From assembly GCF_022531965.1 (NCBI RefSeq), contig NZ_CP092831.1, positions 2,490,001 through 2,554,000 of the forward strand: a stretch of 64,000 nt of DNA, read 5' to 3'. A program made the position numbers and the translations under genes. Below are positions 24,401 to 39,400 of the stretch, in pieces. Each line of letters starts with the position of its first letter. Within the stretch, counting starts at the first letter, position 1. The stretch comes from Paenibacillus peoriae. Lineage in GTDB: Bacteria; Bacillota; Bacilli; Paenibacillales; Paenibacillaceae. The notes beneath the pieces were generated by a model. That model was not told where the DNA came from and ran no database searches. It was given only the letters and a program-made list of their open reading frames with translations.

Positions 24401-27400
24401 TGTACATCGTGAAGGAAGGCACGGAGCAATTGCAGCCGATCGGGGTTGCAGGGGAGCTGTGCATCGGTGGTGTCGGTGTGGCACGAGGTTATCTGAACCG
24501 TCCGGAGTTGACGACCGAGAAATTTGTAACTGATCCGTTTTCGGGTGGTGAAGCAGGCTATGAACGGATGTATCGCACCGGCGATTTGGCGAGATGGATG
24601 CCGGACGGCAACATTGAATATCTGGGCCGGATCGACCATCAGGTGAAAATCCGGGGCTACCGGATTGAGCTGGGCGAGGTGGAATCGCAGCTGCTCCAAG
24701 TGGAATCGGTACGCGAAGCCGTCGTCATGGCTCGTGCGGCTGAAACGGGCCAAAAACAAATGGTGGCGTACTATGTCGCTGGGCAAGAGATCGGTGCCAG
24801 CGAGCTGAGAAGTGAGCTAGGCCGGGAGCTGCCAAGCTACATGGTGCCATCGTACTTTGTACAGCTGGAGCAGATGCCGCTGAGTCCAAATGGCAAAATT
24901 GACCGCAAGGCCCTGCCAGCACCGGAAGGCAGCCTGCAAACTGGAGCTGATTATGCAGAGCCGCGTACGGCGCAAGAACGCGCACTGGTAGCGGTCTGGC
25001 AGTCGGTACTGGGGCTGCAGACAGTCGGTATTTTGGACAATTTCTTTGATCTAGGCGGCGATTCCATCAAGGCCATCCAAATCGCATCGCGTGCGTTCCA
25101 GGCCGGCTATAAGCTGGACATGAAGGATTTGTTCCAGTATCCAACGGTTGCAACACTGGCACCGCATATGCATGAGGTCAGCCGTATGGCAGATCAAGGA
25201 GAAGTAAGCGGGAAAACCGCGTTGCTTCCGATCCAGCAGTGGTTCTTTGCGCAGGAGCGCGAGCGTCCGCAGCATTTTAATCAAGCGGTCATGCTCTATC
25301 GTGCCGAGGGCTTTGATGAGACGGCGATTCGCCAAGTCATGGATCACATCGTGAAGCATCATGATGCGCTGCGTACGGTATTCCGTCAGACTTCATCCGG
25401 TTACGAGGCTTGGACACGCGGTGTAGATGAAGGCGCGTTGTATACGCTGGAAACCGCAGACTACCGTGAACAAGTAGTCTATGCGGAAGCGCTGGAAGCG
25501 AAGGTAAATGAAATTCAAAGCAGCATTCACCTGTCCGAAGGACCGCTGGTGAAGCTGGGAGTGTTCCACACAGCCGAGGGCGATCATTTGCTCATAGCTA
25601 TTCACCACTTGGTGGTGGACGGAGTGTCGTGGCGGATTCTGTTTGAGGATTTCTCTACTGGCTACGAGCAAGCGATCAAAGGCGAGCCTGTACGATTGCC
25701 CTATAAAACGGATTCCTTCCAAGCATGGGCACGGGAGTTGTCGTCTTACGCCAACCGCCCTGAGGCTGCCTCGGATGAAGTTTATTGGAAGCAGCTGGAA
25801 CAGGCCAAAGCCGAAGCGGCGCCGCTGCCTAAGGATTTTGCCTATGAGGGCTCTTTGAATGCAGACAGCGAAGTGCTGACGGTAGAGTGGACCGAAGCTG
25901 AAACGCAGCAGCTGTTAAAGCAGGTCCATCGCGCCTACAACACCGAGGTCAATGATTTGCTGCTGACCGCGCTGGGACTGGCGGTGCACAATTGGACAGG
26001 CGCCGGACAGGTACTGGTGAACCTGGAGGGCCATGGCCGGGAAGCGATCCTGCAAGAGATGGATATTACACGTACCGTAGGTTGGTTTACGAGCTTGTAT
26101 CCAGTGCTGCTGGAGACCGGCAAGGAAATGACACTGGCTCAGCGGATTAAAGAAACGAAGGAAGGTCTGCGCCGGATTCCACATAAAGGGCTGACCTATG
26201 GAACTTGGCGCTACTTATCTCCTGCGTCTGCATCGGATGAAGCGCATACGATTGCAGCAGAACCGGAAATCAGCTTTAACTATTTGGGTCAGGTCGATCA
26301 GGATCTACAAAACAGTGGAATCACATTGTCATCCTATAGTGCAGGGGAGACAGAGGATGCACATTCACCGCTGCAATATACGCTGGATTTAAACGCGATG
26401 ATCTCGGAAGGCACGCTGCGCTTGACGATTGCTTACAGCCGCAAGCAGTATCGCAAAGAAACGCTGGAACGTGTGGCAGGACTGCTGCAATCCGCTTTGC
26501 AAGAGGTGATTACGCATTGCGTCGCTCAAAAGCAGCCTCAGCTGACTCCAAGTGATGTGTCCTTTAAAGGTTTGACGACTGGAGAGCTGGAACAGATCGC
26601 GGAACAGGCAACACGTATCGGTGAGCTGGAAAATGTATACGCACTGACGCCGATGCAAAAGGGGATGCTCTTTTACAATCTGATGGATTCGCAATCGGGA
26701 GCATATTTTGAACAGGCCTCCTTTGATCTGCGAGGACATTTTAATATCGCTGCATTTGCGGCCAGTTTGGATGTTTTAATGCAGCGGCATATGGTACTGC
26801 GCACGAACTTCTACAGCGGCTGGCAGGATGAACCGCTTCAGGTTGTGTACCGCAATAAGCGCAGTGAACTGTATGTGGAAGATTTGCGGGATATGAAGGA
26901 CGAGCAGCAAAACGAATACATGCTCGAATTTACGCGTAAAGACAAGCAAAGAGGCTTTGACCTAGCACAAGACGTTTTAATGCGTGTCACTGTGTTGCGC
27001 ACAGGTGAGGAGACGTACCGTTTTGTATGGAGTTTCCATCATATCGTGATGGATGGCTGGTGCTTGTCGCTGGTGACAAACGAAGTGTTTGCGAGCTATT
27101 TTGCGATCCTGGCCCATAAACAACCGGAACTGGCCCCTGTAACGCCGTACAGTCAATATATCGAATGGCTGGAGCAGCAGGATCGTCAGGCCGCATCAAG
27201 CTACTGGAGCAAGGCTCTGGAAGGATACGAGGAGCAGTCTCGTTTGCCACAGGCTAAAATTCAGGGCAAAACGGGGTATCAGTCGGAGCGTTTAGATTTT
27301 GATTTGGGCGCGGATCTCACAGCTGGTATTCAGCGCATAGCCAAGCGTTATCAGGTGACGATCAATACGTTGATGCAGACCGTTTGGGGCCTTTTGCTGC

Positions 27401-30400
27401 AAAAATATAATGGTACCGATGATGTCGTGTTTGGCAGCGTGGTATCTGGACGTCCGGCAGACATTCCGAATGTGGAGCACATCATTGGTCTGTTTATCAA
27501 TACCATTCCGGTGCGTATCCGTAGTCAAGTGGGTAGTCTATTCTCCGATGTGATGAAGCAAACCCAAGAGCAATCGATTGCTTCCCATGCCTATGATACG
27601 TATCCGTTGTATGAAATTCAGGGACTGTCGGAGCTTAAGCAGGATTTGATCAACCATATTCTTATTTTTGAGAACTATCCGGTCGAGGAACAAATCGAGC
27701 AATTAGGTAGCGGTGAGGCGTCCAGCTTCACGATCACCGGAGCCGAGTCCGTCGAGCAGACCAACTATGACTTTAACCTGGTGGTGCTGCCGGGGAACAC
27801 CATTCACATGAGTTTTGGCTATAATGCTCTGGCCTTTGAACGGGAAAGTGTAGAACAAATTCGAGGTCATCTGGTGCAATTGCTGGAGCAGGTAACTGCG
27901 AATCCGAACATCCGTGTACATGAACTGGATATGATAACCGCGCAGGAGCGTGAGCAAATCGTTAAGGTTTGGGGGAATACAGCAGCAACCTATGCAAGCG
28001 AGCAAACGATCCATGGCTTGTTCGAGACGCAAACGGCGCAGACACCGGAGCAGACAGCCTTGTTCTTTGAAGGAGAAACGCTGACTTATCGCGAGCTGAA
28101 TGAACGCGCCAATCGCCTGGCTCGTACCTTGCGCAGTCAAGGCGTGACGAAAGATCGTTTGGTGGGTCTGATGACCGAGCGGTCGGTGGATATGATCGTG
28201 GGCATCTTCGGGATTTTAAAAGCCGGAGGCGCATATGCCCCCATCGATCCAACCTACCCGGAAGAGCGTATCCGCTATATGCTGGACGACTCGGGTGCGA
28301 AGCTACTGTTGACACAAAGTCATCTGGTGGACAAAGCAGTTATCGATGGCCAAGTGCTGGTGCTGGATGGAACGCAAACGGTGTATCACGAGGATGGTTC
28401 CAACCTGGAGCCGTGGTCCGGTCCAAATGATTTGGCGTATGTGATTTATACATCGGGTACAACAGGGCAGCCGAAGGGCGTTATGCTGGAGCATCACGGG
28501 CTGTGCAATCTGAAAACATATTTTGATCAGACGCTTCGAATCCGCACGTCGGATCATGCGTTGCTGTTCGCTAGCTATTCGTTTGATGCGGCTTGCTGGG
28601 AAATCTTCCAAGCGCTGTTCTGCGGAGCCACGTTATATGTGCCAACGACAGAGACGATTTTGAACTACGAGCGGTTTGAGCAATATATGGCGAATCACCG
28701 GATTACGGTGGCCGCTTTGCCGCCGACCTATGCGGTGTATCTGGAGCCAGAGCGGATGCCACACCTGCGTATTCTGTTCACTGCGGGTTCAGCATCTTCC
28801 ACCGAACTGGTATACAAGTGGAAGGATCAAGTGGCGTACTACAACGGCTACGGTCCAACTGAAAACTCAGTTGCAACGTCCATCTGGCCGGTGTCCGAGG
28901 ATGCAAGGGCTGGACAACTCATTTCCATTGGACGTCCTGTGCCGAATCATCGGGTATACATGGTGGATGGGCATGGACATTTGGCTCCGGTAGGCGTAGC
29001 AGGTGAGCTGTGCGTGTCTGGTCCAGGTCTGGCGCGTGGATATCTGGATCGTCCAGAGCTGACGGCGGAGAAATTTGTAGCGAACCCGTTTGCGGTTGGT
29101 GAAGCAGGCTATGAACGAATGTACCGTACGGGTGACTTGGCGAGATGGATGCCAGACGGCAACATCGAATATTTGGGCCGGATTGACCATCAGGTGAAAA
29201 TCCGGGGCTACCGGATCGAGCTGGGTGAGGTCGAGGCACAAATCTTGAAAGTGGAAGACGTGCAAGAGGTCATCGTACTGGCCCAAGCGGACGAACAGGG
29301 GCAAAACCAACTGGTGGCGTACTATGTCGCTGAAAGAGACGTAAGCGCTGGGGAGCTGCGTAGCTTACTGGGTGAGGATCTGCCCAACTATATGGTGCCT
29401 TCGTATTTCATCCAGCTGGAGCAGATGCCACTGACACCGAACGGTAAAATCGACCGCAAGGCACTGCCAGCACCGGAGGGCAGCTTGCAAAGCGGAGCGG
29501 ATTATGTAGAGCCGCGCACAGCACTGGAGCAGACGTTAGTGTCCATTTGGCAGTCTGTATTAGGAGCAAAGAGAGTCGGCATTTTGGATAATTTCTTTGA
29601 TCTGGGCGGCGATTCGATCAAAGCGATCCAGGTATCGTCCCGCTTGCTGCAAGCGGGCTACAAGCTGGAGATGAAGGATTTGTTCCAATATCCGTCCATT
29701 TCACTGCTGAGCAGTCATGTACACAAAGTTAGCCGCACAGCCGATCAGCGGGTGGTCTCGGGAGCAGTTAAATTGACCCCAATACAGCAATGGTTCTTTG
29801 GACAATCCTCAGCAGAGCCACATTATTTCAACCAATCGGTGATGCTGTATAGAGCACAAGGATTCGATGAAGCCGCATTGCATCAAACGGTGACCCAGGT
29901 GACGGAGCATCATGATGCATTGCGTATGGTCTTCCGTCAGACCGAACAGGGCTATGAAGCGTGGAATCGCGGTGTGAACGAAGGCGAGCTGTACAGTCTG
30001 GACGTTGTTGATTTGACAGGCGTCGAAGACACGGCAGAGGTGGCGATGGCGATTGAAACGAAAGCCAATGCCATCCAAAGCTCTATTCGTCTAGATGAAG
30101 GACCGCTGGTGAAGCTGGGACTTTTCCGCTGCATGGATGGAGATCATTTACTGATTGCGATCCACCATTTGGTCGTAGACGGGATTTCATGGCGGATTGT
30201 GTTTGAGGATTTTGCCACGGGGTATGAGCAGGCCGTGCGGGGAGAAGCGATTCGCTTGCCATATAAAACGGACTCTTTCTCTGCTTGGGCAGAGCAGTTG
30301 TCTCAATATGCGAACAGTCCGGCGATCGACAACGAACGCGAATATTGGCAGCATCTTGCCCAAATGGAGGTTGCATCGTTGCCTAAGGATCAAGAGAGAG

Positions 30401-33400
30401 CGGAGGTACAACATTCTCTAATCAGAGACACTGCGACGGTGAGCGTAGCTTGGAGCGAACAGGAAACCCGGCTACTGCTTCAGGAATCGCATCGTGCGTA
30501 CAACACCGAGGTCAATGATCTGCTGTTAACTGCACTCGGCACCGCGTTATATAACTGGAGCGGTCAGGAGCGCGTATTGGTCAATCTGGAGGGCCATGGC
30601 CGGGAAGCCATTGTTCCAGATATCGACATCACACGTACCGTGGGCTGGTTTACGAGTCAGTATCCAGTACTGCTTGATGTGGATGGGAAGGCAGAAGTAG
30701 GGCAGCGAATCAAGCGGGTGAAGGAAGACCTGCGCCATGTACCGCATAAGGGCATTGGCTACGGCATTTTGAAATATATGTCTCAGCATGATGTCCATCC
30801 TTCCTTGACCTTGCAGCCTGAAATTAGCTTTAACTATTTGGGACAGTTTGATCAGGACTTGGAAAATGGGGATATTACGCTATCTTCGCATCCAGGTGGA
30901 GAGCCGATGAGTGATCATACCGTTCTGGAGCAGCCGCTGAATGTGAACGGCATGATTACAGCAGGCGGGCTGACACTGGACATTCGCTATGACAGTAAGG
31001 TATATCAACAGCAAAATGTAGAGAACTTTGCGCAGTTGCTGCAGGAAAGCTTGCAGGAAGTGATCGCGCATTGTGCCTCCCAAGAGCGGAGCGAACTAAC
31101 CCCAAGCGATGTCTTGTTCAAAGGCTTGTCGTTGGAACAACTGGAGCAATTGACGGAGCAAACGGCTTCTGTGGGCGAACTGGAAAATGTGTATGCTCTT
31201 TCGCCGATGCAGAAGGGGATGCTGTTCCATAGTCTGATGGAGCCGGACTCAGGTGCATACTTCCAGCAAGCGTCGTTTGATCAAAAAGGCAGCTTTGATG
31301 TTGAAATTTTCCGCAAGAGTCTAGATGTACTGACACAGCGTCATGAAGCACTGCGGACGAATTTCCATCGATTTGAAACAGGACATGGTCCGGAGCCATT
31401 GCAAATCGTGTTCCGTCACAAAGATAGCGATCTGTCCTTCAAGGATATACGCGAAATGCAGGAAGCGGAGCAACAGGCGTATATCCAGGCGTTTAAGCAG
31501 GAAGACCAAGCTAGAGGTTTTAATCTGGGTACGGATGCACTTATGCGCGTACAGGTATTGCAGACCGATGAAGAAACGTATCACTTGGTCTGGAGCTTCC
31601 ATCACATTGTCATGGATGGCTGGTGCTTATCGCTTGTTACAGGCGAAGTGTTTGGTACGTACTTTGCGCTGCTGGAGCAGAAGCAGCCGGAGCTTGCTCC
31701 TGTTACATCATATGGTCAATATATTGAATGGCTGGAGCGTCAGGATGAACGTGCGGCAAAAGAGTATTGGAGCAGCTATTTGGCGGGCTTTGAACAGCAG
31801 ACGTTGTTACCTGGATCGGATACCGCATCAAAAGACCAAGTGGCGGACAGCAGGGATCATACTGTATCCACTACAGCAAGTGAAACCAGCGAATATATTT
31901 CTGAAAAAATAACGGTAGATCTGGATTCAACGCGGAGCGAAGCCATGTACCGGATTGCAAAGCAGCAGCAGGTCACGATTAATACACTGATGCAGAGCGT
32001 GTGGGGCCTTATTTTGCAGAAATATAACAACAATGAGGATGTTGTATTCGGCAGTGTCGTATCTGGACGTCCGACGGATATTGCGGGTGTAGAGCATATG
32101 ATCGGTCTGTTCATTAATACGATCCCAGTGCGGATTCAAAGTGAACAGAATGCCACGTTTGTGGACATCATGCGCAAAACGCAGGAGCAGGCACTGGCCT
32201 CAGGAGCCTATGACAGCTTCCCGCTGTATGAAATTCAGGCATTGACCGAGCAGAAGCAGCATCTGATTAACCACATTATGGTATTTGAGAATTATCCGGT
32301 AGAGGAGCAAGTCGAGCAGCTTGGGGAAGTTCGTCCATCCGCTTTTGAAATTACGAATGTGGAGGTTGTCGAGCAAACAAACTATGATCTGGACTTGATT
32401 GTGATGCCCGATGAAACCTTCCGCATTATGTTCAGATATAACGCCAATGTATACGATCGGTCTACGATCGAGCGGATGCAGGGACATGTACTGCATGTCA
32501 TCGAGCAAATCGTGAATAATCCGCATATCCGTGTGAATGAGCTGGAATTGGTGACACCGGAAGAGCAGGCGCAGATCGTTCAGGTCTGGGGGGATACGGC
32601 GGCAGCTTATCCGCAGGATCAAACGCTAAGCGCACTGTTCGAGCAGCAGGCAGCGAATACACCGGATCAGGCAGCAGTGTTGTGCGGATCGGAATCGTTG
32701 ACCTACGCGGAGTTGAATGAGCGCGCGAACCGACTCGCACGCACTTTGCGTGCGGAAGGCGTCGAGCCGGATCAGCCTGTAGGCATACTGGCTCACCGTT
32801 CTCTGGACATGATCGTAGGTATTTATGCGATCCTCAAAGCAGGCGGAGCCTACGTGCCAATTGATCCAGAATATCCGGCCGACCGCATCCGCTTCATGCT
32901 GGAGGATTCGGGAGCGAAGCTGGTGCTGACGCAATCGCATCTGGCGGAGCAAGCATCCTTGAGCTTCGACGGCCAGGTGCTGGTGCTGGATCGTCATGAG
33001 CAGGCGGCTGGCCAAGACATTTACCACGAAGACGGCTCGAATCTGGAGCCACTGGCCGGGCCGCATCATGTCGCCTATGTCATCTATACGTCTGGCTCCA
33101 CGGGAAAACCGAAGGGCGTTATGGTGGAGCACCATTCCGTTCTGAACCGGATTTTGTGGATGCATGATCGTTACGGCTTGAGTGCGGAAGATACGATCCT
33201 GCAAAAGACCGCCTTCACCTTCGACGTGTCGGTGTGGGAGCTGTTCTGGTGGTCGCTGGTCGGCTCGAAGGTGAGCTTGCTGTCGGTAGGCGGGGAAAAG
33301 AACCCGGAAGACATCGTGGACACGATTGCCCGCGATGGAGTGAGCACGATGCACTTTGTACCTGCCATGCTGCATGCGTTCCTGGAGTATGTGGAGCAGC

Positions 33401-36400
33401 AGCCACGGGAAGTGATGCAAGCGAAACTGGCAACGCTGCGCCATGTCTTTGCCAGTGGTGAAGCCTTGCCGCCACAGCATGTGGCCCGGTTCCAGCGGCT
33501 CGTGTCGAGCCTGACCGGAGCGAAGCTGATCAACCTGTACGGTCCAACCGAAGCGACGGTGGACGTATCGTACTTTGATTGCGAGCCGACGGAAGAATAT
33601 GCAGTCATTCCGATCGGAAAACCGATTCAAAACATTCGCCTGTACATCGTGAAGGAAGGCACGGAGCAATTGCAGCCGATTGGGGTTGCAGGGGAGTTGT
33701 GCATCGGTGGTGTCGGTGTGGCACGTGGGTATCTGAACCGTCCGGAGCTGACGGCCGAGAAATTCGTAGCCGACCCGTTTGCCGGCGGGGAAGCAGGCTA
33801 TGAACGGATGTACCGCACTGGCGATTTGGCAAGATGGATGCCGGACGGAAACATTGAATATCTGGGCCGGATCGACCATCAGGTGAAGATCCGCGGTTAC
33901 CGGATTGAGCTGGGCGAGGTCGAAACGCAGCTGCTCCAAGTAGCGTCCGTGCGAGAAGCGGTTGTCATGGCGCGTGCAGACGAAACGGGACAAAAACACA
34001 TGGTGGCGTACTATGTCGCCGGGCAAGAGCTAGGAGCCAGCGAGCTGAGAAGTGAGCTGGGCCGAGAGCTGCCAAGCTATATGGTGCCGTCCTACTTTGT
34101 ACAACTGGAGCAAATGCCGCTGAGTCCCAATGGCAAAATTGACCGTAAGGCCCTGCCAGCACCGGAAGGCAGCCTGCAAAGCGGAGCCGATTATGTCGCA
34201 CCGCGGACGTGGGTGGAAGTGAAACTGGCACACATTTGGCAGGAGGTGCTGGGCCTCACGCAGGTCGGTGTGAAGGAAAACTTCTTCGAGATTGGCGGAC
34301 ACTCGCTGCGGGCGACGACACTGGCCTCGAAGATTCACAAGGAGTTGAACAAGCCGCTTCCCCTGCGCAGTATTTTTGAAGCACCCACGATTGAACAACT
34401 GGCAGCCGTTCTGGAAGGTCTGGATCAAGTGGTGTACGCGTCCATTCCGGTAACAGAAGAACGCAGCTTCTACCCGTTATCTTCAGCACAAAAACGACTG
34501 TATGTACTGCATCAGTTTGATCCAAGTGATGTGAACTACAACATGCCGTCAGTGCTGCAAGTGAGCGGTCCGCTGGATGTGAAACGAGTAGAAGACGTGT
34601 TCCGTCAACTAATTGATCGTCATGCAACCTTGCGTACCCGCTTTGAGCTGGTAGACAATGAGCCGATGCAATGGATTGAGGATACCGTGCCATTCGAGGT
34701 GGAATATACGAAGGTACAGGTAGAGAGTACGACTACGGCTACGTACACGAGGATTAGCGAGGAAGCACAAGAACGGGTACGGCAGTTTATCCGTCCGTTT
34801 GATCTAAAAGCTGCACCGCTGCTGCGGGTAGGCTTGGTGGATCTGGGTGTCCAAGGAGTAGAGCAAGAATCCCAGCATCTACTCATGCTCGACATGCACC
34901 ATATCGTTTCGGATGGCGTGTCGATGGAGGTACTGACCGATGAGTTTGTCCGCTTGTATGGCGGTGAAGAACTGTCGCCATTGCGGATTCAGTACAAAGA
35001 CTATGCCGTATGGCAGCAAAGCGAAACCCATCAGGAGTGGATGCAGCGTCAGGAAGCGTACTGGCTGGGCACCTTCCGGGGCGGAGTGCCTGTACTGGAT
35101 CTGTCAACCGACTTTGCCCGTCCGGCGGTGCAGAGTACGGCAGGGGATACGATCGAATTTGCATTGGAGCGTGAGGTTAGTGAACGCCTGAAAGAACTGG
35201 CTTCGCAAACAGGCGCTACCCTATACATGGTGCTGCTGGCGGCGTACACTACGCTCTTGCACAAATACACGGGCCAAGAGGACATTGTCGTCGGCACGCC
35301 GATTGCAGGACGACCGCATGCGGAGCTCAGTAATCTGGTGGGTGTCTTCATTAACACGCTGGCGATTCGCAATTATCCGTCCAGCGACAAAACGTTTCTG
35401 GATTATCTGCAAGAGGTGAAGGAGCATGCGCTCAGTGCTTATGAGCATCAGGACTATCCTTTTGAAGAACTGGTTGAACAGCTGAATTTGACGAGAGATA
35501 CGAGCCGAAATGCGCTGTTTGACACGATGTTTGAGTTGAAAACCTTGGAGCAACAGGAGTTACTGCTGGAAGGTTTGACCTTGAGCTCCTATCCACTGGA
35601 AAATCATACGGCCAAGTTTGATCTGACTTTAGATGCAGTGGAGCAGCCAGAAGGCATTCTGTGCAGTCTGGAATACAGCACGGCGCTGTACAAGCCTGAG
35701 ACCATTGCGCGATTGGCACAGCATTTTACCGAACTCGTACGTGCAATTACACTGCATCCGCAGCAGCCGCTGGCAGTTTTGGATATGGTACCTGCCGAGG
35801 AAAAAGCACAGATCATCTATGGATTTGGAGATGTAGGAGTATCGGATGTTGCTGCTGAAGCAGGAGCCTTATTCCATACCTTTGTGGAAGAACAGGCACA
35901 GCTTGTGCCGGATCACGTGGCAGTGGTGTACGAAGAGGAGCAGCTCACTTACCGCAAACTGAACGAGCGCGCGAACCAATTGGCGCGGAGATTGCGGAAT
36001 GAAGGCGTTGGACGCGAGTCGATTGTCGGCATTTTGAGTGAACGCTCGGTAGACATGCTGGTCGGCGTACTGGCGGTGTGGAAGGCGGGAGGCGCCTATG
36101 TGCCGCTGGATGCAGACTATCCGTCTGAACGGATTCGTTTCATGCTGGAGGACAGTGGTGCGACGGTATTGTTGACCCAAATCGGCTTACAGGAGCAAGC
36201 ACAGATATGGCTTGGGGAAAGCCGACAGGCCTTGGCCGGAGGGCAGACTGAGGGTGAGTTGGAAACAGCGGCTGGTGCTGAAACGATGGAAAGAGACAGC
36301 CTAAATGAAAACTTAGGCTCAAAATCAGATTCGAAGTCTGACAGCGAAGCAGCAGCCGAACCGGCAACAGGGCTGCGTCTGCATACCGTATTGGCATTGG

Positions 36401-39400
36401 ACGATGAGTCACTGTACACCGGAGATACGACAGACGTCGATCACATCAACGAACCGCACGATTTGGCGTATGTGATCTATACATCCGGGACAACCGGACG
36501 GCCGAAGGGCGTCATGATCGAGCATCGCAGCCTGGTGAATACGGCTACGGCGTATCGCCGGGATTATCGCCTGAACCAATTCCCAGTCCGACTGCTACAG
36601 CTGGCGAGCTTCTCGTTCGACGTATTCGTCGGGGATATCGCGCGGACGCTCTATAACGGCGGCACGATGGTCATTTGTCCGAAAGACGACCGGATTGATT
36701 TTAGCCGTTTGTATGACTGGATTCGCGATGTCCAGATTACCGTGTTCGAATCGACTCCGGCCCTGATCGTACCGTTTATGCAGCATGTGCATGAACAGGG
36801 GCTGGACATGAGCAGTCTGGAGCTGCTGATCACGAGCTCGGATAGTTGCAGCGTGACGGACTACCGAGTGCTGCAAGAGCGGTTTGGTGCGGATATCCGC
36901 ATTATGAACAGCTACGGCGTCACCGAAGCGGCGATTGACTCCAGCTTCTACGACGAAGAGCTGTCGAAGCTGCCAAGCAGCGGCCATGTGCCGATTGGTC
37001 AGGCGTGGCTGAACGCACGCTTCTACATTGTGGACAGCCAGCTGAATCCGGTGCCGATCGGCGTACTGGGTGAGCTGTGCATTGGCGGAGCCGGGGTGGC
37101 ACGAGGCTACCTGAATCGTGCAGACCTGACAGCCGAGAAATTCGTAGCGAATCCGTATGTACCAGGTGAACGGTTGTACCGTACAGGCGATTTGGCGCGA
37201 TGGATGCCGGACGGCAATGTAGACTTTATCGGCCGGATGGATGATCAAGTCAAAATCCGGGGCTTCCGGATTGAACTGGGCGAGGTGGAAGCGCAGCTGC
37301 TGACCGTGGACGGCATTCAGAAAGCCATCGTCACCGTCTGGGAAAACGAAGACGGAGACAAGGATCTGTGTGCGTATGTCGTAGCCTCGGAGGCGCTGAA
37401 TTTGCCGGATCTGCGCAGCACACTCCAGCCCAAACTGCCGGGCTATATGATCCCGACCTATGTCGTACAACTGGATCGTTTCCCGCTGACACCGAACGGA
37501 AAAATTGACCGCAAAGCGTTGCCTGCGCCAGAAGCGCGCCTCGAAGGAGGCACGGCGTACGTGGCACCGCGCACACCGCTGGAAGAGCAGTTGGTACGTA
37601 TTTGGCAAAGCGTTCTGAATCATCATCAAATAGGCATCCAGGATAACTTCTTTGAAGTCGGAGGACATTCTTTGCGCGCGACAACACTGATGGCGAAAAT
37701 CCATCAGGAGCTGAATTACAAGCTGGCGCTGCGAGATATTTTCCAATATCCGACGATTGAGCAACTGGTGCAGGTGATGGGTGAAGATCAGACCCAGCAA
37801 ACGTATGTATCTATTCCTGTGGCGGAGGAGCGTGAATATTATCCTGTTTCCTCGGCGCAAAAACGGATGTACGTGCTGAGTCACCTGGAAGGTGGAGAGG
37901 TTAGCTACAACATGCCAGGAGCGTTGATTATCGAAGGTTCCTTGGATAAAATGCGACTGGAACAAGCCTTCCGCCAGCTGATTGCCCGTCATGAAGCCCT
38001 GCGAACCCGATTCGAGATGGTGGATGGTGAGGTGATTCAACGGATTGAATCGGGCGTCGCATTCAGCGTGGAGCATGTGCAGGCAAGCGAAGAAGAGACC
38101 CAGCAGTATGCCCAAGACTTTGTACGCGCATTTGATCTCGCACAAGCACCATTGCTGCGGGTTCAGCTGGTGGAAACCGGACCGGAGCGTCACGTCATGC
38201 TCTATGACATGCACCATATTATTTCGGATGGCGTCACGGAAGGAATTATCGTGCAGGAGTTCTCTCAATTGTATGAAGGCAAGGAACTGCCGCCACTCCG
38301 TATTCAGTACAAGGACTATGCGGTTTGGCAGCATGCCGATATGCAAAGTGAGCGTCTTCGTGAGCAGGAAAGCTACTGGCTGAACACGATGGCTGGTGAC
38401 ATTCCGGTGCTGGATATGCCTACGGATTTTGCAAGACCAGCCGTACAGCGTCTGGAAGGAGCGCGATTGGAATTTGCGATCAGCCTGGAGGACAGCGAAC
38501 AGTTGAAACAGCTGGCCGCGCAAACCGGCTCCACCTTGTACATGGTATTGCTGGCCGCGTATAGCACGCTTTTGCATAAATATTCGGGACAGGAAGACAT
38601 TATCGTCGGCACGCCGATTGCCGGAAGACCACATGCGGAACTGGAGAGCTTGGTAGGCGTATTCCTCAACACGCTGGCAATCCGCAATTATCCGTCTGGT
38701 GACAAAACGTTCCTAGACTACTTGCAAGAGGTCAAAGAGCATGCGCTCAGTGCTTACGAACATCAGGAATATCCTTTTGAAGAGCTGGTTGAAAAGCTGA
38801 ATTTAACGCGGGATACGAGCCGGAATGCGCTGTTTGACACCATGTTTGAATTGAAAACATTTGAACAGCAGGAGTTCGAGCTGGAGGGACTGACCTTTAA
38901 GACGTATCCGACGGACAATCATACGGCCAAATTTGATCTGACCTTGGATGCCGTGGAGCAGCCGGAAGGCATTCTGTGCAGTCTGGAATACAGCACGGCG
39001 CTGTACAAGCCTGAGACCATCGCGCGATTGGCACAGCATTTTACCGAACTTGTTCGTGCCATTACCCTTCATCCGCAGCAGCCACTGGCAGCTTTGGATA
39101 TGGTAACTGTCGAGGAGAAGGCACAAATCATCTACGGTTTTGGAGATGTGGGAGTATCGGATGTTACTGCTGAAGCAGGAGGCTTATTCCATACTTATGT
39201 GGAAGAACAGACCCAGCTTATACCAGATCATGTGGCGGTGGTGTACGAGGAACAACAACTGACGTACCGCACACTGAACGAGCGTGCGAACCAATTAGCC
39301 CGTAGATTGCGAAATGAAGGCATTGGCCGTGAATCGATTGTTGGCATCTTGAGTGAACGCTCGGTCGACATGCTGGTCGGCGTATTGGCGGTATGGAAAG

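Noticed and set aside
36595..38634. 679-codon minus-strand frame, and a similar 466-codon frame at 32626-34026
   Set aside because: Antisense shadows of adenylation domains; they recur in several modules because the modules are copies, and they have no initiation signals.
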